From Bacteroidia bacterium (GTDB taxonomy: Bacteria; Bacteroidota; Bacteroidia; 2-12-FULL-35-15): a DNA stretch of 64,000 nt. The notes under the pieces were generated by a model, which was not told the origin of the DNA, did not search any database, and worked only from the letters and a program-made list of their open reading frames with translations. The DNA lies in contig JAURXZ010000048.1 in assembly GCA_030654175.1 (NCBI GenBank), forward strand, positions 1 through 64,000, given 5' to 3'. Each line of letters opens with the position of its first letter. Position 1 is the first letter of the stretch. Shown here piece by piece: positions 1-9,267 of the stretch. Made by a program: the position numbers and the translations under genes.

Positions 1-1
1 G

Positions 2-235
2 GTAAAAAAAGAAGAGACTATTGCTGATGCCCCTATAGTTGTTGAAGAAGAAAAAGTTCAGGAGAATAAAGAAACAGTTGTTGCTGAGGTAAAAAAAGAA
101 GAGACTATTGCTGATGCCCCTATAGTTGTTGAAGAAGAAAAAGTTCAGGAGAATAAAGAAACGGTTGTTGCTGAGGTAAAAAAAGAAGAAGCTACGTCTG
201 ATGCCCCTATAGTTGTTGAAGAAGAAAAGACCGTT
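2..235 (+). repeat. 87-bp tandem repeat inside CDS
   Basis: Two near-identical 87-bp units (2-88 and 89-175, one base difference noticed) are followed by a third, diverging unit from 176. Each encodes 29 residues of the type VKKEE...DAPIVVEEEK...ENKETVVAE. The period is a multiple of three, so the frame is kept. The array continues out of the window to the left. Confidence 0.9.
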
Positions 236-3200
236 AACGGTAAAGACACTCTTATTGCTAATGTAAAAACAGTAGAAAACGAGGACACTTCAAAAGAAGC
301 GCTACTTAAGAAAAATCAAGAACTGGCAATGAAAATTGAAGCTTTGGAACAAAAACACAAAGCGCAGATGGATTCCATAGTTAATGCCAGTTGGGGAGCA
401 GATCCTAACCTTGCTGCTGATGAACAAGATATTATGGTTGATTCTGCTAATCTGGAATCCGTTAATGAACAGACCGATACAACTGTAGTTGCTGAAAATG
501 CGGATGAGGAAAATACTTCTGAAAATGGAGAAAACGGTGAACAGTCAGAAATCGTTGCTGATGAAAATGCCGGTTCAGCAGAAGATTCCTTGAGCATGGA
601 AATTAAAAACATAGGTTTGCTTGTAAATTCACGTTTTCCGGATTATGCCCCCCTTATTCATGCGGATGGGAACGTTATGATATTTTCCACCAACAGACCA
701 TTAACTGAAACACCGGCTCCAATAACACCTCCTTCAAAAAAAGGAAAACCACAGAAACTTGAAAACAAAGGGGGAAAAGCAAATATTTACACTTCCTACT
801 ATGATCTTAAAGATAAAAAATGGTTAGCACCAAGAAAATTGGGGCCAACGATCAACCTTCCAGATGTTAACAATTCTGCTATAGCCCTATCAAATGACGG
901 ACAAAAGATGATCCTTTACCGCTATGATGGTAACCAGACTGAAAATGGAGATCTTTTTGAGTCCTCATTAAATGGTGAAGAGTGGTCAAACCCTGTGAGA
1001 TTGCCAGCCTCCATCAATAGTAATGACAATGAAACTTCGGCCAGCATTTCTCCGGATGGAAAAACAATATATTTTGTAAGTAACCGGAAATTAGGAGTAG
1101 GTGAAAAAGACATTTGGTACAGCACACAAGAAAACAACGGAATATGGGGAAATGCTGTAAACATTGGTGAATCCATTAACACCGACAAAGATGAAGAAAG
1201 TGTATTTATTCACCCCAATGGTAATACGCTTTTCTTTAGTTCTAAAGGGCATACTTCTATAGGTGGATATGATATATTTATGTCTGTTTTAGACTCAGCA
1301 ACAGGTGAATGGGGCACTCCAAAGAACCTTGGGAGATCCATTAACACCACCGAGGACGATATGTATTTCACATTAGCTGCCAATGGAAAAAAAGGTTATT
1401 ATTCTTCAGCTAAACCAAACGGAATCGGAGAAAGTGATATTTATAGCGTTGTATTAGGGGCAGACATTATTAAAAAGAACACAACATTAGTAAAAGGTTT
1501 TATTACCGATGAGAACGGGGAAGGTATAAAATCAAAAATTGAAATAATTGACAAATCAACAGATGAAACATTTGGCGTCTTTAATTCAAACAGAATTACA
1601 GGAAAATACCTTGTTTCGCTTCCTACAGGTAAGAAGTACGATCTGAAAATTACTGCCGATGGTTATACCGCATACGTTGTTTCACTTGACATTTCCTTCA
1701 AAACAGGTTATAATGAAATTGTAAAAAATATTGTTTTGGAAACAAAAAACGTATTTATCACCAGCAGGATGTTCAATGAAACCGGAAAACCGATCAGTGT
1801 GATGATTGAGGCAATTGATAAGGGTTCCTTGCAACTGATCGACAAGTCGGAAAGTGATAACGAAGGGTACTCCAAAATTGCTGTTCCTTCCGGAAAAGAA
1901 TTAGATATATTTTTCAGCAAACCGGGTTATTTGTTTCAATCGGTTAATTTATCAATTCCAAAATCTACAGAATTTGAATCAAAAGATCTGAAGAACATTA
2001 CAATGCAAAAAGTGGGAGTGGGCAAAAAAACCGTTCTTAAAGCCATTTCTTTTGACTTCAATCAAACCATACCATTACAAGAATCTTTTTTAGATATCGA
2101 TCGCATCGTTACCTTAATGAAGGATGTGGCTTCCGTGGAAATTGAAATATCAGGCCATACTGACAATGTTGGTTCAAAAAAAGACAATTCTAAACTATCA
2201 AACGAAAGAGCCAAAGCGTTGGTGGATCTCCTTATTAGCAAAGGCATAGACAAGAAACGACTTGAATATAAAGGTTATGGCTCTAATGAGCCCATTGGTT
2301 CCAATGATACGGAATCAGGACGTAAGGCAAACAATAGAACAGAACTCAAAGTACTAAAAGTAGATTTAAAAGCTGAAGAGCTGGCCGAAGAAAAACGCAT
2401 TAAAGAGGCGCCAATAGCTAATACAGTTAGTTTAAAACCAGACGAAACAATTGTTTCCGTTGATGAAAAACAAACGGAGGAAAATAAAGATACAGTTGCT
2501 ATTGCTGATAAAAAGGATGAAAATAATGATGCTCCAATTGAAACCAGAGAAGATAAAACTCAGGAAAACGTAGGAACTATTGCTGAAGATGTAAAAAAAG
2601 ACGAGAACTCGAATGAAATTCCTATAGCTGTAGAAGAAGAGAAGATCCCGGAAAGCAAAGAAAAAGTGGTTGCTGATATTAAAAAGGATGAAAACACAAA
2701 TGATACGCCTGTGGTTGTTGAGGAAGAGAAGATCCAGGAAAACAAAGAAACAGTGGTTGCCGATGTTAAAAAAGATGAAAACACGAACGACACTCCTTTA
2801 GTTAAAGAGGAAGATAATACCCAGAAAAACAAGGAAACAGTGGTTGCTGATGTAAAAAAAGATGATGTTGCTGAACAAAGATATAAGGCACGCCTGGATT
2901 CAATAGTTGATGCAAGTTGGGCAGCTTATGATAACGAACAAGTTCAGGAAAACAAGGAAGCAGAAATAGCTACTGATAAAAAAAACGAAAACACGAATGA
3001 TACCCCAGTAGTTACGGAGGAAGAGAAAATTCAGGAGAATAAAGAAACAGTTGTTGCTGACGTAAAAAAAGACGAAAATACAAATGACACTCCTGTGGTT
3101 GTTGAGGAAGAGAAGACCCTGGAAAACAAAGAAAAAGTGGTTGCTGATGTTAAAAAAGATGATGCTGAACAAAAATATCAGGCACGTCTGGATTCAATAG

Positions 3201-4087
3201 TTAATGCAAGTTGGGGATCTGACCCTAACGAACAAGTTCAGGAAAACAAAGAAACAGAGTTAGCTACTGATAACAAGAATGAAAACACCAATGATACTCC
3301 TTTAATTACAGAGGAAGAGAAAATTCAGGAGAACAAAGAAACAGTGGTTGCTGACATAAAAAAAGACGAAAATACAAATGACACTCCTGTAGTTAAAGAG
3401 GAAGAGAAGGTCCAGGAAAACGAAGAAAAAGTGGTTGCTGACGTAAAAAAAGATGATGCAGAGCAAAAATACCAGGCACGCCTCGATTCAATAGTTAATG
3501 CAAGTTGGGGATCTGACCCTAACGAACAAGTTCAGGAAAACAAAGAAACAGAGTTAGCTAATGATAACAAGAATGAAAATACCAATGATACTCCTGTAGT
3601 TACAGAGGAAGAGAAAATTCAGGAGAACAATGAAACAATTATAGCTGATAAAAAGGAGACAAATAATTCTGGTAATTTTTCCCGCCATACGCTGGAAAGC
3701 TTTGCAACTGATTATAAGGAGAAAAAAACTAAAGCTAACAAAGTGGAAATTATCCATGAAAAGCAAGACCCTGTGGAAGTAGTTGCCGATAAAAAAGAAG
3801 AAACTGCCACCCCTACAGAAGAAGAACAAAATGAGGAAACAAAAGAAGCAACAATTACTGTTAATAAAAATGAAGACTCAGATGCTGCCACAAAAAAAAC
3901 TACAGAAGCAACAAAAAGCACTAACACCAGCACACTTCCGGAGCGTTATAAGGAATTCGACAAAGATGTTAACGGAACTATAACCTATGACGAGATCATA
4001 AAAATGATTGACTCTTTCTTTGATGACTCTCCAAATGTGAAACAGGAAGATATCACCTCAATAATTGATTATTTCTTCTCAGAATAG
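2..4087 (+). CDS. PD40 / CRD / OmpA-family envelope protein with Lys-Glu repeat arm and C-terminal EF-hand (5' partial)
   Basis: The reading frame is open to the left edge, so the true start lies outside the window; the ATG at 329 is internal. Order seen: acidic repeats (2-240), a PD40/WD40-like beta-propeller (about 600-1470, several DG-x-x-hydrophobic-F-x-S blades), two carboxypeptidase-regulatory-like folds (about 1490-1970), an OmpA-C peptidoglycan-binding domain (about 2030-2360, with the GHTDN Asp and ERA Arg retained), a Lys/Glu-rich repeat arm (about 2380-3700), and a canonical EF-hand loop DKDVNGTITYDE (3959-3994), then a tail ending YFFSE. The propeller-CRD-OmpA order resembles the T9SS component PorE, but the repeat arm and EF-hand are not part of PorE as I know it. 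Inferred role: periplasmic or outer-membrane protein tethered to peptidoglycan. The next gene is a shorter paralogue. Confidence 0.85.
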   Translation, partial: VKKEETIADAPIVVEEEKVQENKETVVAEVKKEETIADAPIVVEEEKVQENKETVVAEVKKEEATSDAPIVVEEEKTVNGKDTLIANVKTVENEDTSKEALLKKNQELAMKIEALEQKHKAQMDSIVNASWGADPNLAADEQDIMVDSANLESVNEQTDTTVVAENADEENTSENGENGEQSEIVADENAGSAEDSLSMEIKNIGLLVNSRFPDYAPLIHADGNVMIFSTNRPLTETPAPITPPSKKGKPQKLENKGGKANIYTSYYDLKDKKWLAPRKLGPTINLPDVNNSAIALSNDGQKMILYRYDGNQTENGDLFESSLNGEEWSNPVRLPASINSNDNETSASISPDGKTIYFVSNRKLGVGEKDIWYSTQENNGIWGNAVNIGESINTDKDEESVFIHPNGNTLFFSSKGHTSIGGYDIFMSVLDSATGEWGTPKNLGRSINTTEDDMYFTLAANGKKGYYSSAKPNGIGESDIYSVVLGADIIKKNTTLVKGFITDENGEGIKSKIEIIDKSTDETFGVFNSNRITGKYLVSLPTGKKYDLKITADGYTAYVVSLDISFKTGYNEIVKNIVLETKNVFITSRMFNETGKPISVMIEAIDKGSLQLIDKSESDNEGYSKIAVPSGKELDIFFSKPGYLFQSVNLSIPKSTEFESKDLKNITMQKVGVGKKTVLKAISFDFNQTIPLQESFLDIDRIVTLMKDVASVEIEISGHTDNVGSKKDNSKLSNERAKALVDLLISKGIDKKRLEYKGYGSNEPIGSNDTESGRKANNRTELKVLKVDLKAEELAEEKRIKEAPIANTVSLKPDETIVSVDEKQTEENKDTVAIADKKDENNDAPIETREDKTQENVGTIAEDVKKDENSNEIPIAVEEEKIPESKEKVVADIKKDENTNDTPVVVEEEKIQENKETVVADVKKDENTNDTPLVKEEDNTQKNKETVVADVKKDDVAEQRYKARLDSIVDASWAAYDNEQVQENKEAEIATDKKNENTNDTPVVTEEEKIQENKETVVADVKKDENTNDTPVVVEEEKTLENKEKVVADVKKDDAEQKYQARLDSIVNASWGSDPNEQVQENKETELATDNKNENTNDTPLITEEEKIQENKETVVADIKKDENTNDTPVVKEEEKVQENEEKVVADVKKDDAEQKYQARLDSIVNASWGSDPNEQVQENKETELANDNKNENTNDTPVVTEEEKIQENNETIIADKKETNNSGNFSRHTLESFATDYKEKKTKANKVEIIHEKQDPVEVVADKKEETATPTEEEQNEETKEATITVNKNEDSDAATKKTTEATKSTNTSTLPERYKEFDKDVNGTITYDEIIKMIDSFFDDSPNVKQEDITSIIDYFFSE
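2860..3650 (+). repeat. Long-period (about 294-297 bp) coding repeat with ARLDSIVNASWG motif
   Basis: Three successive modules starting near 2860, 3158 and 3452 each open with an AEQ-(K/R)-Y-x-ARLDSIV-(N/D)-ASW motif and continue with ENTNDTP and VVADVKKD units. The last module is shortened. A fourth related motif (QKHKAQMDSIVNASWG) occurs earlier, at about 350-400. The spacing is 98-99 codons. Confidence 0.85.
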
Positions 4088-5028
4088 TCAGCCTTTTAAT
4101 TTCTATTATCTTCAAAAGTCGATTAAAAAAAGCTGTATTTGATACATTTTAAAACAGGCTGGCAATAATTTATTATCTATAAGATTGCCCTTAATTGCCT
4201 GACCATTTTAAGCCTGATATTCGAATTTCACAACATCTTTTGAAATACCAGCCCTACTCTATTGCCCAAACTCCGGATAAATCGCTAAAAAAGTCAAAAA
4301 AAAGCGCCATTCATAACCTCCTGCCCGATGGTAATGGGCAATTGGGGAATCAAACAGTTGCTGAAATCAGCTAACCAGCAATAAAGCATTTTATATTCAT
4401 ATCTTATCTGTGGTTTGATATCCAAATTGTTTGCAGGCAGTCCATTCATCTTGAGTTGAATAAAATTGAAGAAAAACAACTGGGAAAATTTTTCAATTAT
4501 TGGTATTCCGATTATATTCCTCTTTTCGAAATCATGGGATAAAAAAGAGACAAACGACTGGACGGATCATTTTAAAAAAAGGCGATAAATCGGATGAAGC
4601 TGAAAGAGGAAAATCCGAATAATTAATACTAAATTACTTGTTTTTTTGGGTTTTAATTGCTTATTTTGTAAAATGCGCTTATTGTGAAAACAGCAGTTTT
4701 AACGGGTAAATTTCAAAGAAAATGAAAAGATTTTTCTATTGTTTATTATCTTCTGCTTTTTAAACTATCCGCCAGAAGGGTATTGAATTGAGTTTTAAAA
4801 ATGCGAACATAAACCGTTTTGAAATTAACATACAAGGCAATTATCAGGGGCTTTTTCAAAGATTTTGATTTGACATAGAAACCAGCAAAGAACAAAAAAT
4901 TAGATATCTTAAATTATGGAATTTCAGAATTTATGCATCTATAAATCAAATCCCAAAGGGGGGATAAGAATTTTTTAAAATGACTACGGAGTTTAATCCA
5001 TTAGTTATTTAATATAGTTTTTTAAGTC
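4088..5028. other. 941-bp gene-free gap, possibly decayed coding DNA
   Basis: No convincing gene is present on either strand. An orphan signal-peptide-like start (ATG 4722, encoding MKRFFYCLLSSAF) ends at a TAA at 4761. Scattered fragments around 4500-4620 look like eroded coding sequence, but no domain can be named. The position between two OmpA paralogues would suit a deleted third copy; that is a guess. Confidence 0.3.
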
Positions 5029-7203
5029 ATGAAATTACTCATTTTTACTTTTCTTCATATCTTCTCTTTTTCCCTTTGTGCAGAACAGAAGGATCCATTG
5101 AAAAAAAGTGCTTATATCTCTGGTAATGTATTCGATGAAAACAAGAGCCCAACCAGTGCACATATTGATATTATTGATTTTGAGACCAAGCAGTTGGTTG
5201 AACAATTGGAAAGTAGCAGCACAGGAAGTTTTCGTATTTCGGTATCACAAAAAAACGATTTCATTGTCTACATAAGCAAACCCGGCTATTTATTTCAATC
5301 GGCTTTGGTATCAATCCCTGATTCCATTGGATACGAGAAAAAACTTACTGATATTGTATTAAAAAAATTAGAAGTAGAAAAAAGCACCATCCTGAATAGT
5401 CTTTCTTTTGACTTTTACCAAGCCATTGTGCTGGAGGAATCACGTCCGGATCTGGAACGTGTGATAGCGTTATTAAATGAAAATCTTTCACTCCAGATCG
5501 AAGTTTCGGGATTTACCGACAATATTGGTTCAGTAACTTTCCTTCGAAAACTTACTGAACAAAGAGCTAAATCGGTCGCGGATATTCTACTAAGCAGCGG
5601 TTTTGACAAAACACGAATAAAATATAAGGGCTATGGAGCTTTGCAACCCCTTGGAAGTAATTTTACAGAAGAAGGGCGTCAGCAAAACAACAGGATTGAG
5701 CTTAAAGTGCTAAGTTTAAGTTTGACCGCTAAAAAAGATTCAAAGCAAAAAAAAGGAATTCTTAATGTTATTAAAAAAGAGCCGGATGTTGCTGTTGAAG
5801 AAGACGAAGTTGCTAAATCTGCAATTGAAGATGAAAAAGAAGAGGAAGCTGCTAAATTTGAACAAGAACAGGAAGAATTTAAAGACTCAGTAGAAGTTGC
5901 TTTAAAAAAATCCAAAGACACTTCCAATGTTCGTTTACCTGATAGCTTATCCAGGATCGATTATAAAGGAAAGTTCATTGCGGATAAAAACCCGATGGCC
6001 TTTTCTACCGTTAACCTATTGACCCCTTATGGTGAAATTATAAAAACCTCCAAAACTGATGAAAATGGTGTTTTTGAATTTAAGGATATTGAGTCGGATG
6101 AGGAAGTAACATTTGGATTTGACCTGGAAGAAACAAAAAATTTTAAAAAAATATTTTTGGCCGATACCACAGGCGCTGTCGTTAAAGAACTCGACAAGAT
6201 CAATGGAGAATTCGTATTAACGCTCCTGCCAAGTGAAAAAACTAAATTAGGAAAAGTTTATCTTGTTGATCCACCATTAAAAGCGTTAAAGCCGAAATCA
6301 AAAAATGCCTTTATTATTGGCAGAGTGGTTGATGAGAGCAGCCACCCTATCAAAGCACAGATTGAAGTAATTGATAACAGCACCAACCAGGCAATTGAAA
6401 AGATTCAAAGTGACAGTGAAGGAATGTTTAAAATAACTTCAGCACTTAAAAAAAATTATGATATCACTTTTAATAAATCCGGCTATTTGTTTCAATCAGT
6501 AAGTGTTGTGATTCCTGATTCGGGGGGATATGAAAAAAACTTAGGGGATATTACCTTGCAAAAAGTAGCAGTAGGAAAGAAAATTGTGCTTAACAATATT
6601 TTCTTCGACTCCAATGAATCCACACTGCGAAAAGAATCTTTTTCTGAGTTAGAACGCGCAGTGAAGCTTATGAATGATATGAGTTCTCTTCAAATGGAAA
6701 TATCCGGACACACTGATAATATAGGCTCTTCAAAAAGTAACCGCCAACTATCGGAACTTAGGGCAAAAGCGGTAAAGGATTTTTTGATCAGCAAAGGCTG
6801 TGATAAGGACCGTTTGAAACACAAAGGCTATGGCTCGGGCCAGCCTATTTCCACCAACAATACAGAGATAGGCCGCCAGATGAACAGAAGAACAGAATTT
6901 AAAGTATTAAAAGTTGATATGGCAGCTGAACAGATAGCAAAAGCTAAGCAAATGAAGGACATCAGCACCAGTTCTGATAAACAAAATGAAGACCCCGGCC
7001 TTACGAACGGACAGCAGAAAAAAAGCACTTCCGCAATACCTGTTCCTTTAAAAAATTACGACAAAGACGACAATGGAATTATCTCTTACGCTGAAATAGT
7101 AATTGCAATTGACGCCTTTTTTGAAGAAAATGTCAAAGAGCAAGGCGATAAAAAAGGTGACGATTCTATTTTCGCATTACTTGATTTTTACTTTGAGCAA
7201 TGA
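5029..7203 (+). CDS. Double OmpA-domain envelope protein with CRD folds and C-terminal EF-hand
   Basis: 724 residues. A signal peptide covers about residues 1-18. A CRD-like fold (27-115) leads to OmpA domain 1 (119-230; Asp164 and Arg179 in the peptidoglycan-binding positions). A charged linker (235-300), a beta-sandwich-like segment (310-415), a second CRD (426-512) and OmpA domain 2 (517-630; Asp563, Arg578) follow. Residues 678-689 form a textbook EF-hand loop, DKDDNGIISYAE, and the chain ends FYFEQ. The blocks around SKPGYLFQS are shared by both halves and by the upstream gene, so the pair arose by duplication of a CRD-OmpA unit. Two OmpA domains suggest cross-linking of peptidoglycan strands. 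There is no lipobox and no T9SS tail. Confidence 0.85.
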   Translation: MKLLIFTFLHIFSFSLCAEQKDPLKKSAYISGNVFDENKSPTSAHIDIIDFETKQLVEQLESSSTGSFRISVSQKNDFIVYISKPGYLFQSALVSIPDSIGYEKKLTDIVLKKLEVEKSTILNSLSFDFYQAIVLEESRPDLERVIALLNENLSLQIEVSGFTDNIGSVTFLRKLTEQRAKSVADILLSSGFDKTRIKYKGYGALQPLGSNFTEEGRQQNNRIELKVLSLSLTAKKDSKQKKGILNVIKKEPDVAVEEDEVAKSAIEDEKEEEAAKFEQEQEEFKDSVEVALKKSKDTSNVRLPDSLSRIDYKGKFIADKNPMAFSTVNLLTPYGEIIKTSKTDENGVFEFKDIESDEEVTFGFDLEETKNFKKIFLADTTGAVVKELDKINGEFVLTLLPSEKTKLGKVYLVDPPLKALKPKSKNAFIIGRVVDESSHPIKAQIEVIDNSTNQAIEKIQSDSEGMFKITSALKKNYDITFNKSGYLFQSVSVVIPDSGGYEKNLGDITLQKVAVGKKIVLNNIFFDSNESTLRKESFSELERAVKLMNDMSSLQMEISGHTDNIGSSKSNRQLSELRAKAVKDFLISKGCDKDRLKHKGYGSGQPISTNNTEIGRQMNRRTEFKVLKVDMAAEQIAKAKQMKDISTSSDKQNEDPGLTNGQQKKSTSAIPVPLKNYDKDDNGIISYAEIVIAIDAFFEENVKEQGDKKGDDSIFALLDFYFEQ

Positions 7204-7319
7204 GCTTAAAATTAATTTTGAAGGTATAAATCTGAAAATTTGACTTCTATTTGTCAAAAAAATGATTAAAAGTGGACTTTTTTCATATTCCAATTAGCAT
7301 ATTATTGCATTAATTTGCA

Positions 7320-7327
7320 TATTTTTG
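7320..7327 (+). promoter_or_regulatory. Candidate -7 element of siaB-siaC-siaC operon
   Basis: TATTTTTG matches the Bacteroidota TAnnTTTG -7 consensus 45 bases before the preferred siaB start. No well-spaced -33 TTTG was found, so this is tentative. Confidence 0.3.
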
Positions 7328-7371
7328 ATACTTGCATTGAGAAGTTTTTAACTTTACAAAAAAAAATAATT

Positions 7372-7914
7372 ATGACACAAGTCTCAACCGCTTTTGAGGT
7401 TTACAAATTCATGAGTGAAAAAAACATCCTGATAGCCTTTACTGGTTATTTTGATCATCTTGTGACCACATCGTTATTAAAAAATATTAAAAACAAATTA
7501 AGCGTAATACAATCAGCTACCGGTATCGACAAAAAAGTATACAACATATTAGTAGAAAGCATTGAAAACATAAGCAAATACGCGTCAAGCAGAAATCCAC
7601 ATCAAAATATTGCCATGTTGCTTTTATGTAAATCGGATAATCACTTCACTGTTATAACCGGCAACCATATACTAAACAATGATATCCCTGCATTAAAAGA
7701 AAAACTGGATAAAGTTGCAAGCCTTAGCTCCGCTGAATTAAAAAAGATGTATCGTGAACAAATGCTTTCCAAACGTACCCATGAGAACAGTGCAGGTTTG
7801 GGGATAATAGATATCGCCATTAAATCAGGCAATCAAATAAAATACGATTTTAAACAATTGACAGATCAAACATCATTTTATCTTTTTCAAACAGAAATAA
7901 ATATTCAAAAATAA
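7372..7914 (+). CDS. SiaB-like family protein kinase (DUF6272)
   Basis: 180 residues from the ATG at 7372. A longer frame exists from 7315, but the internal start gives the same length as the second copy at 33703-34248. The protein resembles SiaB, a GHKL-fold kinase that phosphorylates the SiaC regulator in Pseudomonas. Visible hallmarks are the YN-(I/V)-LVE-x-x-x-N helix carrying the ATP-site Asn (about residues 57-67), a TGN segment and a G-L-G-(I/M)-IDIA glycine loop near the C-terminus. Two SiaC-like genes follow after 11 and 83 bases, so kinase and substrates are probably co-transcribed. No SiaA-type PP2C phosphatase or SiaD diguanylate cyclase is nearby. Confidence 0.8.
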   Translation: MTQVSTAFEVYKFMSEKNILIAFTGYFDHLVTTSLLKNIKNKLSVIQSATGIDKKVYNILVESIENISKYASSRNPHQNIAMLLLCKSDNHFTVITGNHILNNDIPALKEKLDKVASLSSAELKKMYREQMLSKRTHENSAGLGIIDIAIKSGNQIKYDFKQLTDQTSFYLFQTEINIQK

Positions 7915-7925
7915 CACAATCATAT

Positions 7926-8327
7926 ATGGATTCGCTTATAATTGAGGCAACTGAAGATTCACCAAAAATAACGTTTGATACGGTATCCAACCGTTTTATG
8001 ATTTCGGGTGAGTCACGTCCTGAAAATGCCGGAAAATTTTACACTCCGGTAATTAATTGGATCGTTAAATATGAAGAAGTACTGTATTCCCGGAAACAAG
8101 ATACAAACGATGATTCTGTGTTGGTTTTTATTTTCAAATTGGATTATTTTAATTCAACATCTGCAAAATATATTATGGATGTATTGTTAATCATAAAAAA
8201 GTTTGTTGACCAGGGTTATAATATTAACATAGAATGGCATTACGATAAACGAGATGATGATATGCTGGATGCCGGTAATGAGTTCTCTGATACTGTTGAT
8301 CTTAAGTTTGATTTTATCGAATACTAA
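7926..8327 (+). CDS. SiaC-like regulatory phosphoprotein (DUF1987), copy 1
   Basis: 133 residues. It has the family layout: an N-terminal IEAT...SP strand, the GESRPENAGKFY motif (about 28-39), the LDYFNSTS segment (72-79) and a W-H-YDKRDDDMLDAG stretch near the C-terminus. In Pseudomonas SiaC the phosphorylated residue is the Thr of an NTSS motif; here the equivalent position is Ser77 (NSTS). It lies 11 bases after the kinase. It is about 70% identical by eye to the next gene, a recent tandem duplicate. The downstream target is unknown; a diguanylate cyclase partner would be inferred from Pseudomonas, but none is visible here. Confidence 0.8.
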   Translation: MDSLIIEATEDSPKITFDTVSNRFMISGESRPENAGKFYTPVINWIVKYEEVLYSRKQDTNDDSVLVFIFKLDYFNSTSAKYIMDVLLIIKKFVDQGYNINIEWHYDKRDDDMLDAGNEFSDTVDLKFDFIEY

Positions 8328-8410
8328 AAACTGATACTACTAAAATTCTAAACATTTAATTTAAAGCCTATTACTCATATTTTCTTTAACATCCTTTATA
8401 TTCCAATAAT

Positions 8411-8812
8411 ATGGATCCTCTTATAATTGAAGCAACACTCGACTCTCCTGCAGTAATATTCAATGCTTCAACTAATCACTTTCTTATTTCAGGTGAATCA
8501 CGGCCAGAAAATGCCGGTAAATTTTATTCTCCTGTAATTGATTGGATCATGAAATTAGAAGCCATGGCCTTTTACCGAAAACAGGAAATGCAAGATGATT
8601 CAACCCTGGTTTTTGTATTTAAATTGGATTATTTTAATTCTACTTCCGCAAAGTATATTTTGGATATACTGTTGATCATAAAAAAATTAAGCGGGAAAGG
8701 CTATAAAACAAAAGTGGAATGGCATTATGATAAACGGGGGGATGATATCCTTGATGCCGGAAACGAGTTCTCTAAAATGATCGATTTGAAATTTGATATT
8801 ATTGCAAACTAA
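8411..8812 (+). CDS. SiaC-like regulatory phosphoprotein (DUF1987), copy 2
   Basis: 133 residues, the same length as copy 1, and alignable end to end without gaps. It keeps GESRPENAGKFY and LDYFNSTS (Ser77 at the presumed phosphosite). Most differences lie in the 50-62 surface segment and the C-terminal ten residues, the sort of change expected if the two copies bind different partners. It is the last gene before a strong terminator. Confidence 0.8.
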   Translation: MDPLIIEATLDSPAVIFNASTNHFLISGESRPENAGKFYSPVIDWIMKLEAMAFYRKQEMQDDSTLVFVFKLDYFNSTSAKYILDILLIIKKLSGKGYKTKVEWHYDKRGDDILDAGNEFSKMIDLKFDIIAN

Positions 8813-8867
8813 TGGCAACTCCTCATTAAATAAGTGCTTACCCATATTTAAAAAAGAATATACATAC

Positions 8868-8906
8868 AAAAGCCTCGTTCTGATCAATGATCAGAACGAG
8901 GCTTTT
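8868..8906 (+). terminator. Rho-independent terminator after siaC copy 2
   Basis: A 19-bp perfect inverted repeat (AAAAGCCTCGTTCTGATCA and its complement) with an A-rich entry and T-rich exit. It can work on both strands, so it would also end transcription of the facing minus-strand small gene. Confidence 0.85.
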
Positions 8907-8981
8907 GCTTTACATGTGCTACTTCAATACTCCCAGCCATTTAGCTGAGCCTATTTAGTAGGCTATTTAGTATTAATAATA

Positions 8982-9167
8982 TTATTGAAGTGTATTCTTT
9001 TCTTTCGCTTCTTTATTAAACTTAGCTTGCATACGTAACCAAACTAGCACCAATGAGCCTATTAACAACCAAAAAAAGATGTTTGGCCCATTACCCAATT
9101 TTTCTACAAGAGTAAATGTCCACTGAAAAAAACTTCCAATACCATTAAAAACATCAGTCATATTCAT
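8982..9167 (-). CDS. Small single-pass membrane protein
   Basis: 61 residues: a short amphipathic start (MTDVFNGIGSFFQWTF), one hydrophobic helix (about residues 29-46) and a charged C-terminal tail (KFNKEAKEKN). Small proteins of this look occur in many Bacteroidota next to DUF6427 and nucleotide-metabolism genes, which fits the divergent DUF6427 gene and purQ here. The function is unknown. An alternative start is Met3. Confidence 0.6.
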   Translation of the reverse strand: MNMTDVFNGIGSFFQWTFTLVEKLGNGPNIFFWLLIGSLVLVWLRMQAKFNKEAKEKNTLQ

Positions 9168-9267
9168 AATTAAAAAAATTTATTGATTGCGGTCAAAAAT
9201 ACAAATTATATTAATAAAACAGCCTTTTTTTTGACTAATTTACTTATGAATAGCAAATCTTTGTGAT

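Noticed and set aside
329-331. ATG at 329 as the start of the first OmpA gene
   Set aside because: The same frame is open and repeat-rich back to position 2, so the ATG is internal and the gene is cut by the window edge.
7315-7371. 19-residue upstream extension of SiaB copy 1
   Set aside because: The paralogue at 33703-34248 begins at the equivalent of 7372, and the extension overlaps the candidate promoter.
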